From Macrostomum hystrix (taxonomy: Eukaryota; Platyhelminthes; Macrostomidae), in NCBI GenBank assembly GCA_950097015.1, contig CATNEN010000008.1, positions 310,001-374,000 on the forward strand: a DNA stretch of 64,000 nucleotides, given 5' to 3'. The position numbers and the translations under genes were made by a program. Positions 1 to 11,100 of the stretch are shown piece after piece (within the stretch, counting starts at the first letter, position 1; each line of letters opens with the position of its first letter). The notes beneath the pieces are model-generated. The model was not told the DNA's origin, did not search any database, and saw only the letters and a program-made list of their open reading frames with translations.

Positions 1-460
1 GACGATGACCATGTCTATTTCACTGCACAAATCAGAAGTGTTCGTTTTTTCAAGCAGCATAAAGAAATATAAATTTCAATACCTTTTTGCACATTTTCGC
101 ACGCACACAAACTGTTCTTTTTTAGATAGAATGCATTAACAATTGTCTGTCTGGGTAAAAAGGATTGGGGAAGAGTTGTGTTACAGTATGATGGCGTTGT
201 CCTTAGGTCAAAGATTGCCAATCAAAATAATTTTAGAGCGAGCGGGTGCAATCAGTCACTAAGTCAATCAAAACAGTTAATAGCAACTTCTCACGGCCGT
301 CCTGTCGTCATCGCGTTAACAAAAATGATACAGAGCCCTGACAATCCATGCTGAGAGATTTGAGGCTTATAAAACATAAAAAACCCTCTTAATTCGAAAC
401 AAGAAACTATTTGATAGTTTTATCATCGGTGCGGGGGGGGTCGGGATGCCGCAGTTCAAA
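1..460. other. Upstream intergenic DNA
   Basis: I see no coding region here. The stretch lies upstream of the first lectin-like copy and ends in a short G-run near 431-438. No repeat or RNA gene is recognised. Confidence 0.5.
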
Positions 461-2343
461 ATGTCGGCACCGATCGCGGCTCTAATTTCCGTGCTGAGCC
501 TGCTCGCCTGTCCGCACAGCCTGCAGTCCTGCCAGCCGCCCTTCCAGTCCGTGTCCGGCTTCTGCCTGCTCGTGAACACCACAGCCGCAGTCCACTGGTG
601 CCAGGCAGCCGGTCTGTGCCTGGAGGCTCGCCGCGAGCTGGCGATGGAGCCGGCCGCCATTCGGGCTGCTGCGCCCTTAGCAACAAACACCGCGATCCTG
701 CTTTTAGCGTCATCGTCATGATCGGCGTCACCGACATGCTGGAGGAGCGGAACGTAGACAGGTCAGCTGACAGGTCAGCTGTCAGCTGAAAAACAAATCA
801 CGGAAGGGATTGCAGAACTGCTAGAATTTTATTACCTCATTAGGCTTGCATGGAACGTCAATAAAAACATGACATATTCACTTTGGAATTGTGAAGCTGA
901 AGCCTGGGCGTCCAGTTAGTTTTGACTAGTTGTAGCTAGTTATCTTCGCCGTTAAGAGCGAATTAGCTGCTCAAGGCAAGCAAAACACGATATCAAAAAA
1001 AGTTAAATTTCTGTTTTCTTCTAGCCGGCGTCAATCAGGAGTTTCAGTGCCTTTTTACAGTGGGACTACGAAGCCATATTTCGCCTGTTTTTATACCAAG
1101 GAGGGATTTTTCCCTGTCCGAAAAAATGCGAAACATTTTTGGCAGCGCCTGAATGCCAACAGCGTTTGGGTGGTGACTGATTGGTTGACAGACTAGGCGA
1201 TGGTGTCCTGTGAGCTGCGCCTAATATTTAGGCTTGGTCAGTGAAATTGGAGAAATTCGCGTCAGGGTGTCCATATTGGCCTAATTTCACCTGTTGTAGC
1301 CCTAAAGGTCGGTGACCACCGAAGACGGAGATGATGCAGGCACATTCGGGTGACATGCTGATGAATTTTGAAGGCCTGGCAAGGCCGCACTGAGGCGCAG
1401 CGCTAATTCTTGTATAGGGGTGTGCGAAATACACTAGCGCTTAAGGGAAAAATCAGACCTTCGGCCAGAACCATTGAATATCTCGACGGTCTGAAGAGCT
1501 GGCGACTTGTTTCTTGAGTTTCGTGAAATGTGTCGAGTTGATGACCGGGCCTTTCAGTTTTATGAGACGAAAAATGACGGATTTAATGATAATCACTGAT
1601 TGAGCGAATTTTCGCTTTTAAACCATGTTTCATTGTTCGTCCGAGTACGTTAGTATTCAAATATTTTCTAAATTTTACTATTAAATATTGATTAAAATGC
1701 AAACGAATTATTCCGCTAACAGGCGTCAAAGCCTCAATCAATCGATTTTTGAGCTTGGAGTAAGGAGGTTTTAGTTTTTAAAATCTTTCCACAAACGACA
1801 GAATTCAATTACGCAGACGTCAATAAAAAACAGTTTCAAGTCTTAAAGTGACTCATTCTTTTTTATTAACCTTGAACTAAAAGCAAATTGTTCATTTTGC
1901 GACTTACAAACAGAACCGGCTGGCGAATGGCCAACTGAAGCCAGTTCGTGGTCCCTGACACCGACTGGTCAGTGAACTCGCCAAACAATGCGGACAGCTC
2001 CGATGACATGCTGGCCTTAGGACGAGGGAAATTATGGGATCTTTGGAATGGCAGTCAGTGCGGCTTCGTCTGCCAGCCCGTGGCGACGCCGAACAGCGGC
2101 ACCTTCCGTCGAGCCAGCTTCCTGCAGCTGGGCGACATCACGCCCTACTACTGCTACACGGAGCTGCAGTCGGTGCAGCGAAGGCTGCTCTGCGTTCGCC
2201 TGTGCGCTGCCCGCTGGGAGTGCCGGGCGGCTCTGTTCAACCGGGCCGAGGCTCGCTGCCGCATGCTGGACTTCGCCGATGCCAGCGTCGGCGACGCCAT
2301 CGAGAAGAGCGGCGCCTGGGAGAAGTTCGTCAAGGTCTACTGA
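461..2343 (+). pseudogene. Lectin-like secreted protein, copy A (broken)
   Basis: This is a degraded duplicate of the intact gene at 4141-5100. Exon A1 is about 461-761 (ATG at 461, donor CAG|GTCAGC). Exon A2 is 1914-2343 (acceptor ACAAACAG). The start at 461 is chosen because it aligns with the MSA start of copy B; an in-frame ATG at 446 also exists. The signal peptide (hydrophobic, residues 3-18) and the first half of a C-type-lectin-like domain are recognisable. A1 is 20 nt longer than the copy B exon, so the frame is lost near 670-715 and the open frame hits TGA at 719-721. Exon A2 carries a TGA directly after the Met-Ala-Asn triplet where copy B has Gly. The PAN/apple-like C-terminal 270 bp stays open and almost identical to copy B. 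Two independent lesions make a working product unlikely. The intron is about 1150 bp against 249 bp in copy B. Confidence 0.75.
1140..1196 (+). pseudogene. Possible remnant of a further CTLD exon inside copy A intron
   Basis: The reading W-Q-R-L-N-A-N-S-V-W-V-V-T-D-W-L-T-D aligns by eye with the start of exon 2 of the lectin genes (W-Q-M-A-N-G-S-R-L-V-V-F-D-S-D-W in copy B) and is then closed by TAG at 1194. This suggests a third, decayed unit or an abandoned alternative exon within the intron of copy A. The match is short, so this is tentative. Confidence 0.35.
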
Positions 2344-2815
2344 GACAGCGCGTTGCTACCTGAAGCTGCAAACGAACTGTGCAATGTTTGTGGCTTGCGT
2401 CAAAATCTGCGGACTGTTAAACCACTGCCGCTTTTTTCTCTGCATTTTGCAGCCACTGAATCAGTTGCCGAAGGCGTCAATAGTAGTTAATTGCACAGCG
2501 CTCTGTGCGTTCAGTAACAAACCGACTGCATCAATAAACGGGAAGCTACGACTATTATCGGCCGACGTCGCCTAGAGTTTTCCCATTGAAGCCCGATAAG
2601 CGGATGTACGAGCGTATTTTGGCCTGCTTTATTCACGAATATTGCACAGACGGGTTCAACCAGGTACTCACAAATGCAGCGCAAAATATACCATAGCTAG
2701 CTCGTTCGCGTATTTAGATTGCGAGCTACTCTTGAAAATTTGAGGCATGTATTTTCTTTCCTGAGAAAGGGAACCATTAAAACAAGCCTTACCGATCGAT
2801 TCCCAGACCTCAATC

Positions 2816-3345
2816 ACCATTCCATTCCATTCCACTCCATTCTTCCATTCCATTCCACTTCATTCTTCCATTCCATTCCATTCCACTCCATTCTTCCATT
2901 CCATTCTATTCTTCCATTCCATTTTATTCTTCCGTTCCATTCCATTCTTTCATTCCATCCCATTTTTCCATTCCATTCCACTGCATTCTTCCATTCCATT
3001 CCACTCCAGTCTTCCATTCCATTCCATTCAATTCTATTCTTCCATTCCATTTTATTCTTCCGTTCCATTCCATTTTATTCTTCCGTTCCATTCCATTTTA
3101 TTCTTCCGTTCCATTCCATTCTATTCTTCCATTCCATTGCATTCTTTCATTCCATTCCATTCCATTCTTTCATTCCATTCCATTTTTCAATTCCATTCCA
3201 TTGCATTCTTCCATTCCATTCCATTTTATTCTTCCATTTCATTCCATTCCATTTTTTCATTCCATTCTAATTAACTCTTCCACTCCATTCTTCCATTCCA
3301 TTCCATTCCATTTTATTCTTCCATTTCATTCCATTCCATTCAAGA
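2816..3345. repeat. (ATTCC)n-type simple satellite
   Basis: About 530 bp made of ATTCC pentamers interrupted by TTCTTCC, TTTTATTC and CACTCC variants, grouped in loose 15-25 bp blocks. It lies between the two lectin copies. Open frames through it on both strands (Phe/His/Ser/Ile-rich or Met/Glu/Trp/Asn-rich) are by-products of the repeat. Confidence 0.9.
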
Positions 3346-4140
3346 ACCACGAGCTTCTCAGACTAGAAAAAAAGCTAGAACTCCTTGTACTTCCTTGTTG
3401 TGATGCAAAAAGTTGCTTTCGCTGCATCGACTGAAGAATTCACGAGAATAGCCTAATTTGGCGACTGCTTCAGGACGAACTGTCGTGAGCTTTTCATCGG
3501 CTTCAAGGTATTAGTGATTCAACACGTTGGCCCAGGCCTCAGGTTAAGATGAATAGACTCATTATTAAACATTGTTCAGTCCAATCGTTTTCGGAAAACT
3601 GTTAGCACACTGTTGGTCGCTATATTCATAAGCGCTGATAGGAGACTACGATGAACCCAATGAGTAAATAGAATTGGTCATTCTTCTCAAATTGAACTTT
3701 TAATTACACAGAACAGTGAACAATGTTTTCACAAGACGAACAGCTCTATCACCTATCTACAAGTTTAGTGACTAAAAATAGTTTGTTTTAGCTGACAAAT
3801 GACTCCAACGATAAATTGAAAAAACAAACACTTAAAACATGATGTTAAATTGCTTCTCTTTCTTAGGAAAAATGACAGCCAATAAAGACAATTTAAACAT
3901 GACCCCGTTCATTCAGCGTTCAGCCAATGGAATAAGAGGCCGTCCAATTCAAACTACTGACATCTTCTGGATCAGAAGCTCTAGCCACTGGGCTACAGAT
4001 GCAGTGTGTAACTATAAAAATGTATTTTCCATACGTGCCTAGCTACGTGGTTGACGCAGAAGACTTGGATGCCTCCACTATAAGAATAATTGCAATCTTC
4101 TCCGCTGGCTAATTTCACACCGCAACATCCCACTGACAGA
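3346..4140. other. Intergenic DNA between the lectin copies
   Basis: Apart from the satellite edge I see no gene. The last 60 bases are the likely promoter and 5' leader of the intact lectin gene; an acceptor-like CTGACAG sits directly before its ATG. Confidence 0.5.
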
Positions 4141-5100
4141 ATGTCTGCTGGCCTTGCGTTCCTCCTGGCGGTGCTGAGCCTCCTCGCCTGTCCGCACAGC
4201 CTGCAGTCCTGCCAGCCGCCCTTCCAGTCCGTGTCCGGCTTCTGCCTGCTCGTGAACACCACAGCCGCAGTCAACTGGTGCCAGGCAGCCCGTCTGTGCC
4301 AGGAGGCTCGCGGCGAGCTGGTGATGGAGCCAGCCGCCATTCGGGCTGCAGCGTCCTCTAACACAACGCTGATTCTGTGGGTCGGCGTCACCGACATGCT
4401 GGAGGAGCGGAGCAGCAGCAGGTTAGCCTTCTGAAAATTGTGATGATTAAAAGGTTGACTTTTGCTGCGCTCTGACACAATTTCAATCTGGGAAAACAGA
4501 AGCTTCGTTCGTACGTTGACAAATTCGAGTGTCGCTATGAACGCAGACAGTGACACCAACAGATAAAGTATGTTTAAGCGAAGGGTACATCGAAATTCTT
4601 GAAAAGCATATGAGAACGCACACTTTTGTCCAGCTCTAACTCGCAGTAACAAATTATTTCCTCTGCTCAGAGTCGGCTGGCAAATGGCCAACGGCAGCAG
4701 GTTGGTTGTCTTTGACTCGGACTGGTGGACGAACAGACCAAACAACCTTGACAGCTCGGATGACCTGCTAGCTCTTCAAGCGGGCGGTTTGAACGATTTG
4801 CGATTTCTCTCATTGGTCGGCTTCATCTGCCAGCCTGTGGCGACGCCGAACAGCGGCACCTTCCGTCGAGCCAGCTTCCTGCAGCTGGGCGACATCACGC
4901 CCTACTACTGCTACACGGAGCTGCAGTCGGTGCAGCCCAAGCTGCTCTGCGTTCGCCTGTGCGCTGCCCGCTGGGAGTGCCGGGCGGCTCTGTTCAACCG
5001 GGCCGAGGCTCGCTGCCGCATGCTGGACTTCGCCGATGCCAGCGTCGGCGACGCCATCGAGAAGAGCGGCAGCTGGGAGAAGTTCGTCAAGGTCTACTGA
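4141..5100 (+). CDS. Secreted C-type-lectin-like / PAN-like protein, copy B
   Basis: Two exons, 4141-4421 and 4671-5100 (donor CAG|GTTAGC, acceptor CTGCTCAG, phase 2), give 236 residues. Residues 1-20 are a hydrophobic signal peptide. Residues 22-145 look like a C-type-lectin-like domain: an early W-C-Q-A-A-R-L-C pair, then G-W-Q-M-A-N-G, then an Asp-Trp and Asn-Arg-Pro-Asn-Asn stretch, ending in F-I-C-Q-P. The usual carbohydrate-binding EPN/QPD triplets are not clear, so sugar binding is not implied. From about residue 148 a Cys-rich segment (C-Y-T-E-L, L-C-V-R-L-C, W-E-C-R-A-A-L-F, A-R-C-R-M-L) resembles a PAN/apple module. The product is probably extracellular, for adhesion, defence or mucus; the role is inferred from architecture only. 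Several AATAAA-like signals follow at 5265-5295. Copy A upstream is its broken paralogue. Confidence 0.75.
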
Positions 5101-6597
5101 GTGGAGTCTGGGCCAGTCAGAATCATGCAAAGCAATCCAAAATCCACGTTTTTTACTACAATATAAATTGTCCGTTTGCGTATAGTCTATGGGTTAGCCA
5201 GCATGACTTTAGTTAAAAGTATTATATATTCAAAGTCGCATTAGCATAGAAATGCTAAATTCAATAAACAAATTCAATAATAAATTCAATAAAGAAGTCT
5301 GAAGAGCTGGCGACTTGTTTCTTGTTTCAGAAGATGCGCAGCAAAAAGTTGGCCCGTGTTCTTGAGTTTCGTGTGCTTGCATTGTTCCGTTCGGGTGCAG
5401 CAAAAAATTGTCAGGGGGAATTCCCCCCTTGGTATAAAAACGGGCGGCAAAATGGCTTGGTAGTCCTACTGTTAATTGGTGATTATCGAATTGCAGCAAA
5501 CGTAGTGAATTTTCTGCCTATTCTGCTGACCCCTGAGCATAGAAGGGACACGGATGAGAAGTGCTCACATCTGCACTGATTTAGTTGTGTTCAGACAGTG
5601 TACATTCCTACTGTGTTTGCAGTCGGATACTCAGCCAGTATATGACCACTTTCACCATCTGAATCAAAACTTTTCCACCCCTTACGATGAACTAACTTTC
5701 AAAGCCATCCGACGTCAGCATCGTTGAGATATTCAGCGATCGTTGCCCTAGACCCGACAAGGTGACAAGGACAACTAACCTCGTTCATAATTGGTACAAA
5801 CTCACACGCTTTTAGCCAGGATTGCTAAGTATGCTTCTAGCCTAGGACAATTAATAAAAATTAATAAAACCGTAAACTTTTTTTCAACTTATACTATTAT
5901 AAATATAGATAAGTTATCATCTGTATTGTTAGAGAACAGTACAGCAGACAAGTAGAACGGAAAACAATGTCTAACAGATATAAACATACAAAACAAGGCG
6001 ACTTTGCAGATTGGTAATCAGCATCACTAGGAAATCTCCAACTAGTGAAATATTAGCTTAATAGCTATTGCATCGAGTGGGACAATTATCACAAAAATAT
6101 TTGCTCGCAAGACAGCGCTAAACATAAAAAACATCGGACCCTGGTTTCCGCATTTTTCTATATTTTTTGGTTGACGGAGTGCCACAGTGCACAGCAGGTG
6201 AGGCGCCAGCTCATGTTAAAGAGTTTCAACTGAACAATTGTTGCTGACAGCTGTCTGATAAGCTAACAAGAACAAAAGCCACTGTTGCAAAACCCGGTGA
6301 AATCCACAAAACACAAAAACTGGAACGAATGCGGCATGCATAGCAACTAAATTGACAAGGTAAAAAACATTTTACAACTGAAAATTTCACAGACAGGAAA
6401 TTTTTTAACAAAATTTTTAACATTTTTTAACTCTTTCCTAACATTTGCATTATGATATAGCTGATTACGTTAAAGACTTAAGTGCAGTGAGCAGTTGTGA
6501 ACAAAATAGGTAACAAAAATTCGATAGCAGTTGCAAATATATTTGTGCGATACAACGTGGCCTTCCTCAGCGGCGAATGCGACATAAACAATCCCTA
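5101..6597. other. Intergenic DNA downstream of the lectin gene
   Basis: No gene is seen. Bases 5300-5500, read on the minus strand, share a stretch with copy A intron near 1050-1110 (both contain TTTTTATACCAAGG, in opposite orientation), so a decayed dispersed repeat is present. A fragment of another dispersed repeat lies at 5698-5790. The rest is A/T-rich unique sequence. Confidence 0.5.
5698..5790 (-). repeat. Fragment of the inverted-repeat dispersed element
   Basis: Read on the minus strand, this carries the same words as the right ends of the elements at 30926-31161 and 9785-10000: TTGTCACC, then GCTGAATATCTC, then GGCTTTGAAAGTTAG. Only one end is present. Confidence 0.45.
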
Positions 6598-7394
6598 GCA
6601 ACTGGTTACAGACTGTCTGTAACATGCTACACCTGTCTGTAACAGGCTACACACTTGTCTGTAACAGGCTACACCTGTCTGTAACAGGCTACACCTGTCT
6701 GTAACAGGCTACACCTGTCTGTAACAGGCTACACACCTGTCTGTAACAGGCTACACCTGTCTGTAACAGGCTACACCTGTATGTAACAGGCTACACACCT
6801 GTCTGTAACAGGCTACACCTGTCTGTAACAGGCTACACCTGTCTGTAACAGGCTACACCTGTCTGTAACAGGCTACACCTGTTTGTAACATGCTACACCT
6901 GTCTGTAACAGGCTACACACTTGTCTGTAACAGGCTACACCTGTCTGTAACATGCTACACCTGTCTGTAACAGGCTACACCTGTCTGTAACAGGCTACAC
7001 CTGTCTGTAACAGGCTACACACCTGTCTGTAACAGGCTACACCTGTCTGTAACAGGCTACACCTGTCTGTAACATGCTACACCTGTCTGTAACAGGCTAC
7101 ACACCTGTCTGTAACAGGCTACACCTGTCTGTAACAGGCTACACACCTGTCTGTAACAGGCTACACCTGTCTGCAACATGCTACACCTGTCTGTAACAGG
7201 CTACACACCTGTCTGTAACAGGCTACACCTGTCTGTAACAGGCTACACCTGTCTGTAACAGGCTACACACCTGTCTGTAACAGGCTACACACCTGTCTGT
7301 AACAGGCTACACCTGTCTGTAACAGGCTACACACCTGTCTGTAACAGGCTACACACCTGTCTGTAACAGGCTACACACCTGTCTGTAACAGGCT
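6598..7394. repeat. Minisatellite, 20/22-bp units
   Basis: About 38 units with core CTGTCTGTAACAGGCTACAC. Some units carry an extra AC dinucleotide, giving mixed 20- and 22-bp spacing. Single-base variants (ATGCTAC, CTGTATG, CTGCAAC) are scattered. It is intergenic, upstream of the 3' end of FCHO. Confidence 0.95.
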
Positions 7395-8170
7395 GCCAGT
7401 AAAGGCAGGTGTTATAAGTTTTTTAACGCTTTATCGTCCGCTAATGCGCTAAATCTGAAACGGTGGAGCACACTTTGACATGGGAAAAATCAAGTATTCA
7501 TTGGCAGAGAAAGTGGACAAATACAAAACTGATCGCAGAGAAATGTAGAATACAGACTTTCACGAACCGAAAGAGTTGCAACTGGAATAAAGGATGCCAT
7601 ATTGATTATACATGAATTATAGGTAAGATAAAAGTGCATTTCAAGATCAACAATCGATTTGAGACACAAAACACTTAAGCTGAATAAATATGATAAACAT
7701 CACATAAAAACCCTGCTAACTTGACTCATTTCAAAGTGACAGTACACACAGAATCAGGCGACAAAAATACTGGGAAAATATCCGATGGCACAACAAAAGA
7801 TCAGAAAACACCAGAATTTCATTCGAACCCAGGCTTAAAATGAAATCCCATGCGGCAGTATTGTGAAATACATAAGTTTCTCACGTACATTAATCCCAAA
7901 ATTAAATCCTAGTTACAAGAATCAGAAATGTAAAATTCCACAAAAAATACAAAATGTGAAAACCCAGGTACAAAAATCCTAAAGTTTGAAATCCTAAATA
8001 CAATAATCCCAAAGTTTGAAATCCTAAATACAATAATCCCAAAGGCTAAATCCAAGATACAACAATCTTGAGGATAAAATCAACGATACTTAAAGAAGTA
8101 CTTAAAATCCTAATAGTTAAATCCAAGATACAAAAATCCCAAAGGTAAATTGCTTCCCACAGATTATTGT
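7395..8170. other. Intergenic DNA, 3' flank of FCHO
   Basis: A/T-rich sequence without a gene. Two near-perfect 30-bp direct copies lie at about 7975-8040 (core AAGTTTGAAATCCTAAATAC), and degenerate AATCCCAAA words continue to 8150. These resemble the ATCCCAAAT word of the array at 8523-8770. Confidence 0.55.
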
Positions 8171-11100
8171 TCACAAAGGAGCCACGGCGCTAGGTTCTGC
8201 GCTGTACTGGCCGCTAACAATGCGCCGCTTATTAACATCCAGCCGATAACTAGAGCCAACCAGAGCGAAGCTGCAGTCTGAGAAGCTGCTATTGTCCAGC
8301 ATGAATTGCACTCGGACAGGCCCGGGCACAGTTGGCCCGCCGCTAAGCAGAAACTTGGCCTTTAAAACTGTCCTGTCTGTCGGGCTGGCCGGCACGACTG
8401 CCTCCCAGATGGACAGGCGGGTGTCCGGCAGCCAGCGGCCTGCGGGCAGCGACTGCATGTCCAGCACGCCGCCGGACACTTCGGCCTGGGGGAGGGCGGA
8501 GCGAAGACGATTTTTAAGCTAGATCCCAAATGGGGATTCTTTAAGATAGATTCCAAATGGGGATTCTTTAAGCTAGATCCCAAATGGGGATTCTTTAAGC
8601 TAGATCCCAAATGGGGATACTTTAAGCTAGATCCCAAATGGGGATTCTTTAAGCTAGATTCCAAATGGGCAATTCTTTAAGCTAGATCCCAAATGGGGAT
8701 TCTTTAAGCTAGATCCCAAATGGGGATTCTTTAAGCTAGATCCCAAATGGGGATTCTTTAAGATAGATCCTAAAATAGGATTTAACGGTTAGAAAAAAAT
8801 TACTCCCGTGAAACCAAAATTTACCGAGCTCAGAGATCCCATTTTAAACTATTATAAAGGCCAGATCCAATAATGTAATTTTTAAGCCTGGATCCCAAGA
8901 ATTAATCCTGTGTCTTAATCCCAAACGTGTTGCCACTCGCACCAAGGTCCCTAAGTTCGATTCCACGGCGGGGCCACATTTATTTGGGGCGCAGCCGCGG
9001 AGAGAAGGCTTGGGGGCTTGTAATGAGAGCCCAGGGTACAGTGAAGTGTACACTGCCTGATGATGAGAAAGTCAGGGCAGATGTACACACCTGTGTGAGC
9101 GTATGCCTGCGTACAGTATCTGGTCGTCTGTGCCCAGGAGTCAGCGAAATGGGCAGCATTGCCTCCTCGCTGGCTGCAGGTCTAGTGTCACTAAATGATG
9201 TGCCACTGCCCGCAGTCCTGCAATAAAAAATCCTAAATGGAAATTCTCTAAGCCAGATCCTGATTCTTTAGGCCAGATACACAATGGGGATTATAAAATG
9301 TGTGATTTAGGCGTTTTAAGCCGGATCCCCCGCGTAACTCACCGAGACTGACACCTTCTCTACCAGCAGAGCTGAGGTCGGGTGCCGGTTGAGCTCAACC
9401 CGCAGGTCAGTGTGCTCCGGCTCGCAGTTCCAGCAGGCGCGCACAAACACAGGCCCGGGCGTGACAATGGGCAGTTGCAGATCGTAGGTCAGGACTTCCA
9501 TGCTGAGGAACTGAACGCCGGGCCGCTCTCTGGCCAGCCGCTTCAGCTCCTCGGCTAGCGCGGCCGGATCCACAGTCAGCTGCAGACTGTTGGACTCGGC
9601 GAATTCCCTGCGAGTGTGACGCAAAAATATTCTCAAGAGTAGAAAGATCTCGGTGGCATTTCAAATAGCCACAGTTCTCTATTTTCTGTATCTCCAAATA
9701 TATTCAACCGATCGCCATGAAAACCAAGAACACGGGATACAATTTCCCACTCAATCCGATGAAACAACTACAAAACATCGGCATCGTCGAGATGTTCAAC
9801 AATTCTCGTCCGGGTGTATGCTCACAAAATTTCCTCATGTAACCATTTTGGCCATTATTTTGAGGTATTTTGGATTGATTAAAAGCCTTTTTTCTTCATT
9901 AAAAAAACCCAAAATGGATTCACTATAAAAGTTTATACAAGGCCGTGTTAACTGTTCTTGTCACCAGGGTCTTCGACAAAAATCGCAGAATATCTCGATT
10001 GTGTTGACTCTGACGGCTTCAAAGGTTAGTTTATTGTAAGCTCCTTTCACTAAAATCGATCATTCTATAGTCCCCTAGCAACTCACTCCTTGACCAATCT
10101 GCTTGAGGCTCGGTGCTGGCCAAGAAGGCCGGTGTCGCACAGTCGAAATAGCAGGCCAGGCAAGGGCTGCGACAGTCGGGACAGCAGCTGCGATGCAGGG
10201 AACGACAGCGTGAGGCTGCCCTGAACCCGGAACTTGCACTGGTCGCCAGACCAGCGGCAATGGATGGTTTCGGTTAGGAGGGCGTTTAGTGGCGCCGGTT
10301 CCCGATCGCTGCGATCCAATGGTCGCGACACTGGCGGCAGAGGCGGCGCAGGCAACGACGGCGGCGGATGCGACGGAGGCGAGGAGGCGGACTGCGCCTG
10401 CGGAGGCGGAGGCGGCGGCATCGAAGGCATGGGCGACTGTTCCTGCTGCTGCTGCTGCTGCTGTTTAATATTTTGCTCGAAGCTGTTGCCGTCGAAGGCG
10501 CCAAAGTCAAACGGATCGACTGACTGACGTCGCTGACGCTGCTGCTGGAAGGCGCCGGCACCGCCGCGACTCCAGTCTGGCGTCTTTGGGCGTGGCCGAG
10601 CTCTCGACGGCGGCCGCTCGATGCCGCCGGATCCGTTGGGGTCGAAGGAAGGGAACACCGAGTTGCCGGAGCTGGCGCCAGTGCGGGACGAGGGCCGGAA
10701 CATGGCAGCTGACGGGCTGGGGCCGAACAGCTTCATGGAGGTGGTGACGTTGACGATCTCATCCGTGTTGGCCACGGGCTTCTTTTCCTCCTTGATGCGC
10801 ACCTGAAACACGTTTTCAGGGAATGGCTAATCCCACTCTTTATCTCGAATTTACTCTTCAGCTCATAGTTATAATCTAGCTCATAGTCCCTCTCTAGCTT
10901 ATAGTCACTCTCCATCGAATAGTCACTCTCCATCTCGTAGTTACTCTCCAGCTCATAGTCATACTCTAGCTCATAGTCACTCTTCAGCTCATAGTCACTC
11001 TTTAGCCGATAGTCACTCTCTAGCTGATAGTCACTCTCCAGCTCATAGTCACTCTCCATCTCAGAGTCACTCTTTTCAAAGTCACTCTCCAGCTCATAGT

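Noticed and set aside
2034-2575. Alternative plus-strand frames over lectin copy A exon 2
   Set aside because: They overlap the PAN-like exon in other phases and show no domain; GC-rich exon shadows.
6598-7394. CRISPR-like array
   Set aside because: Repeats are directly tandem without unique spacers, and the genome is animal. The same holds for the other short-unit arrays in the window.
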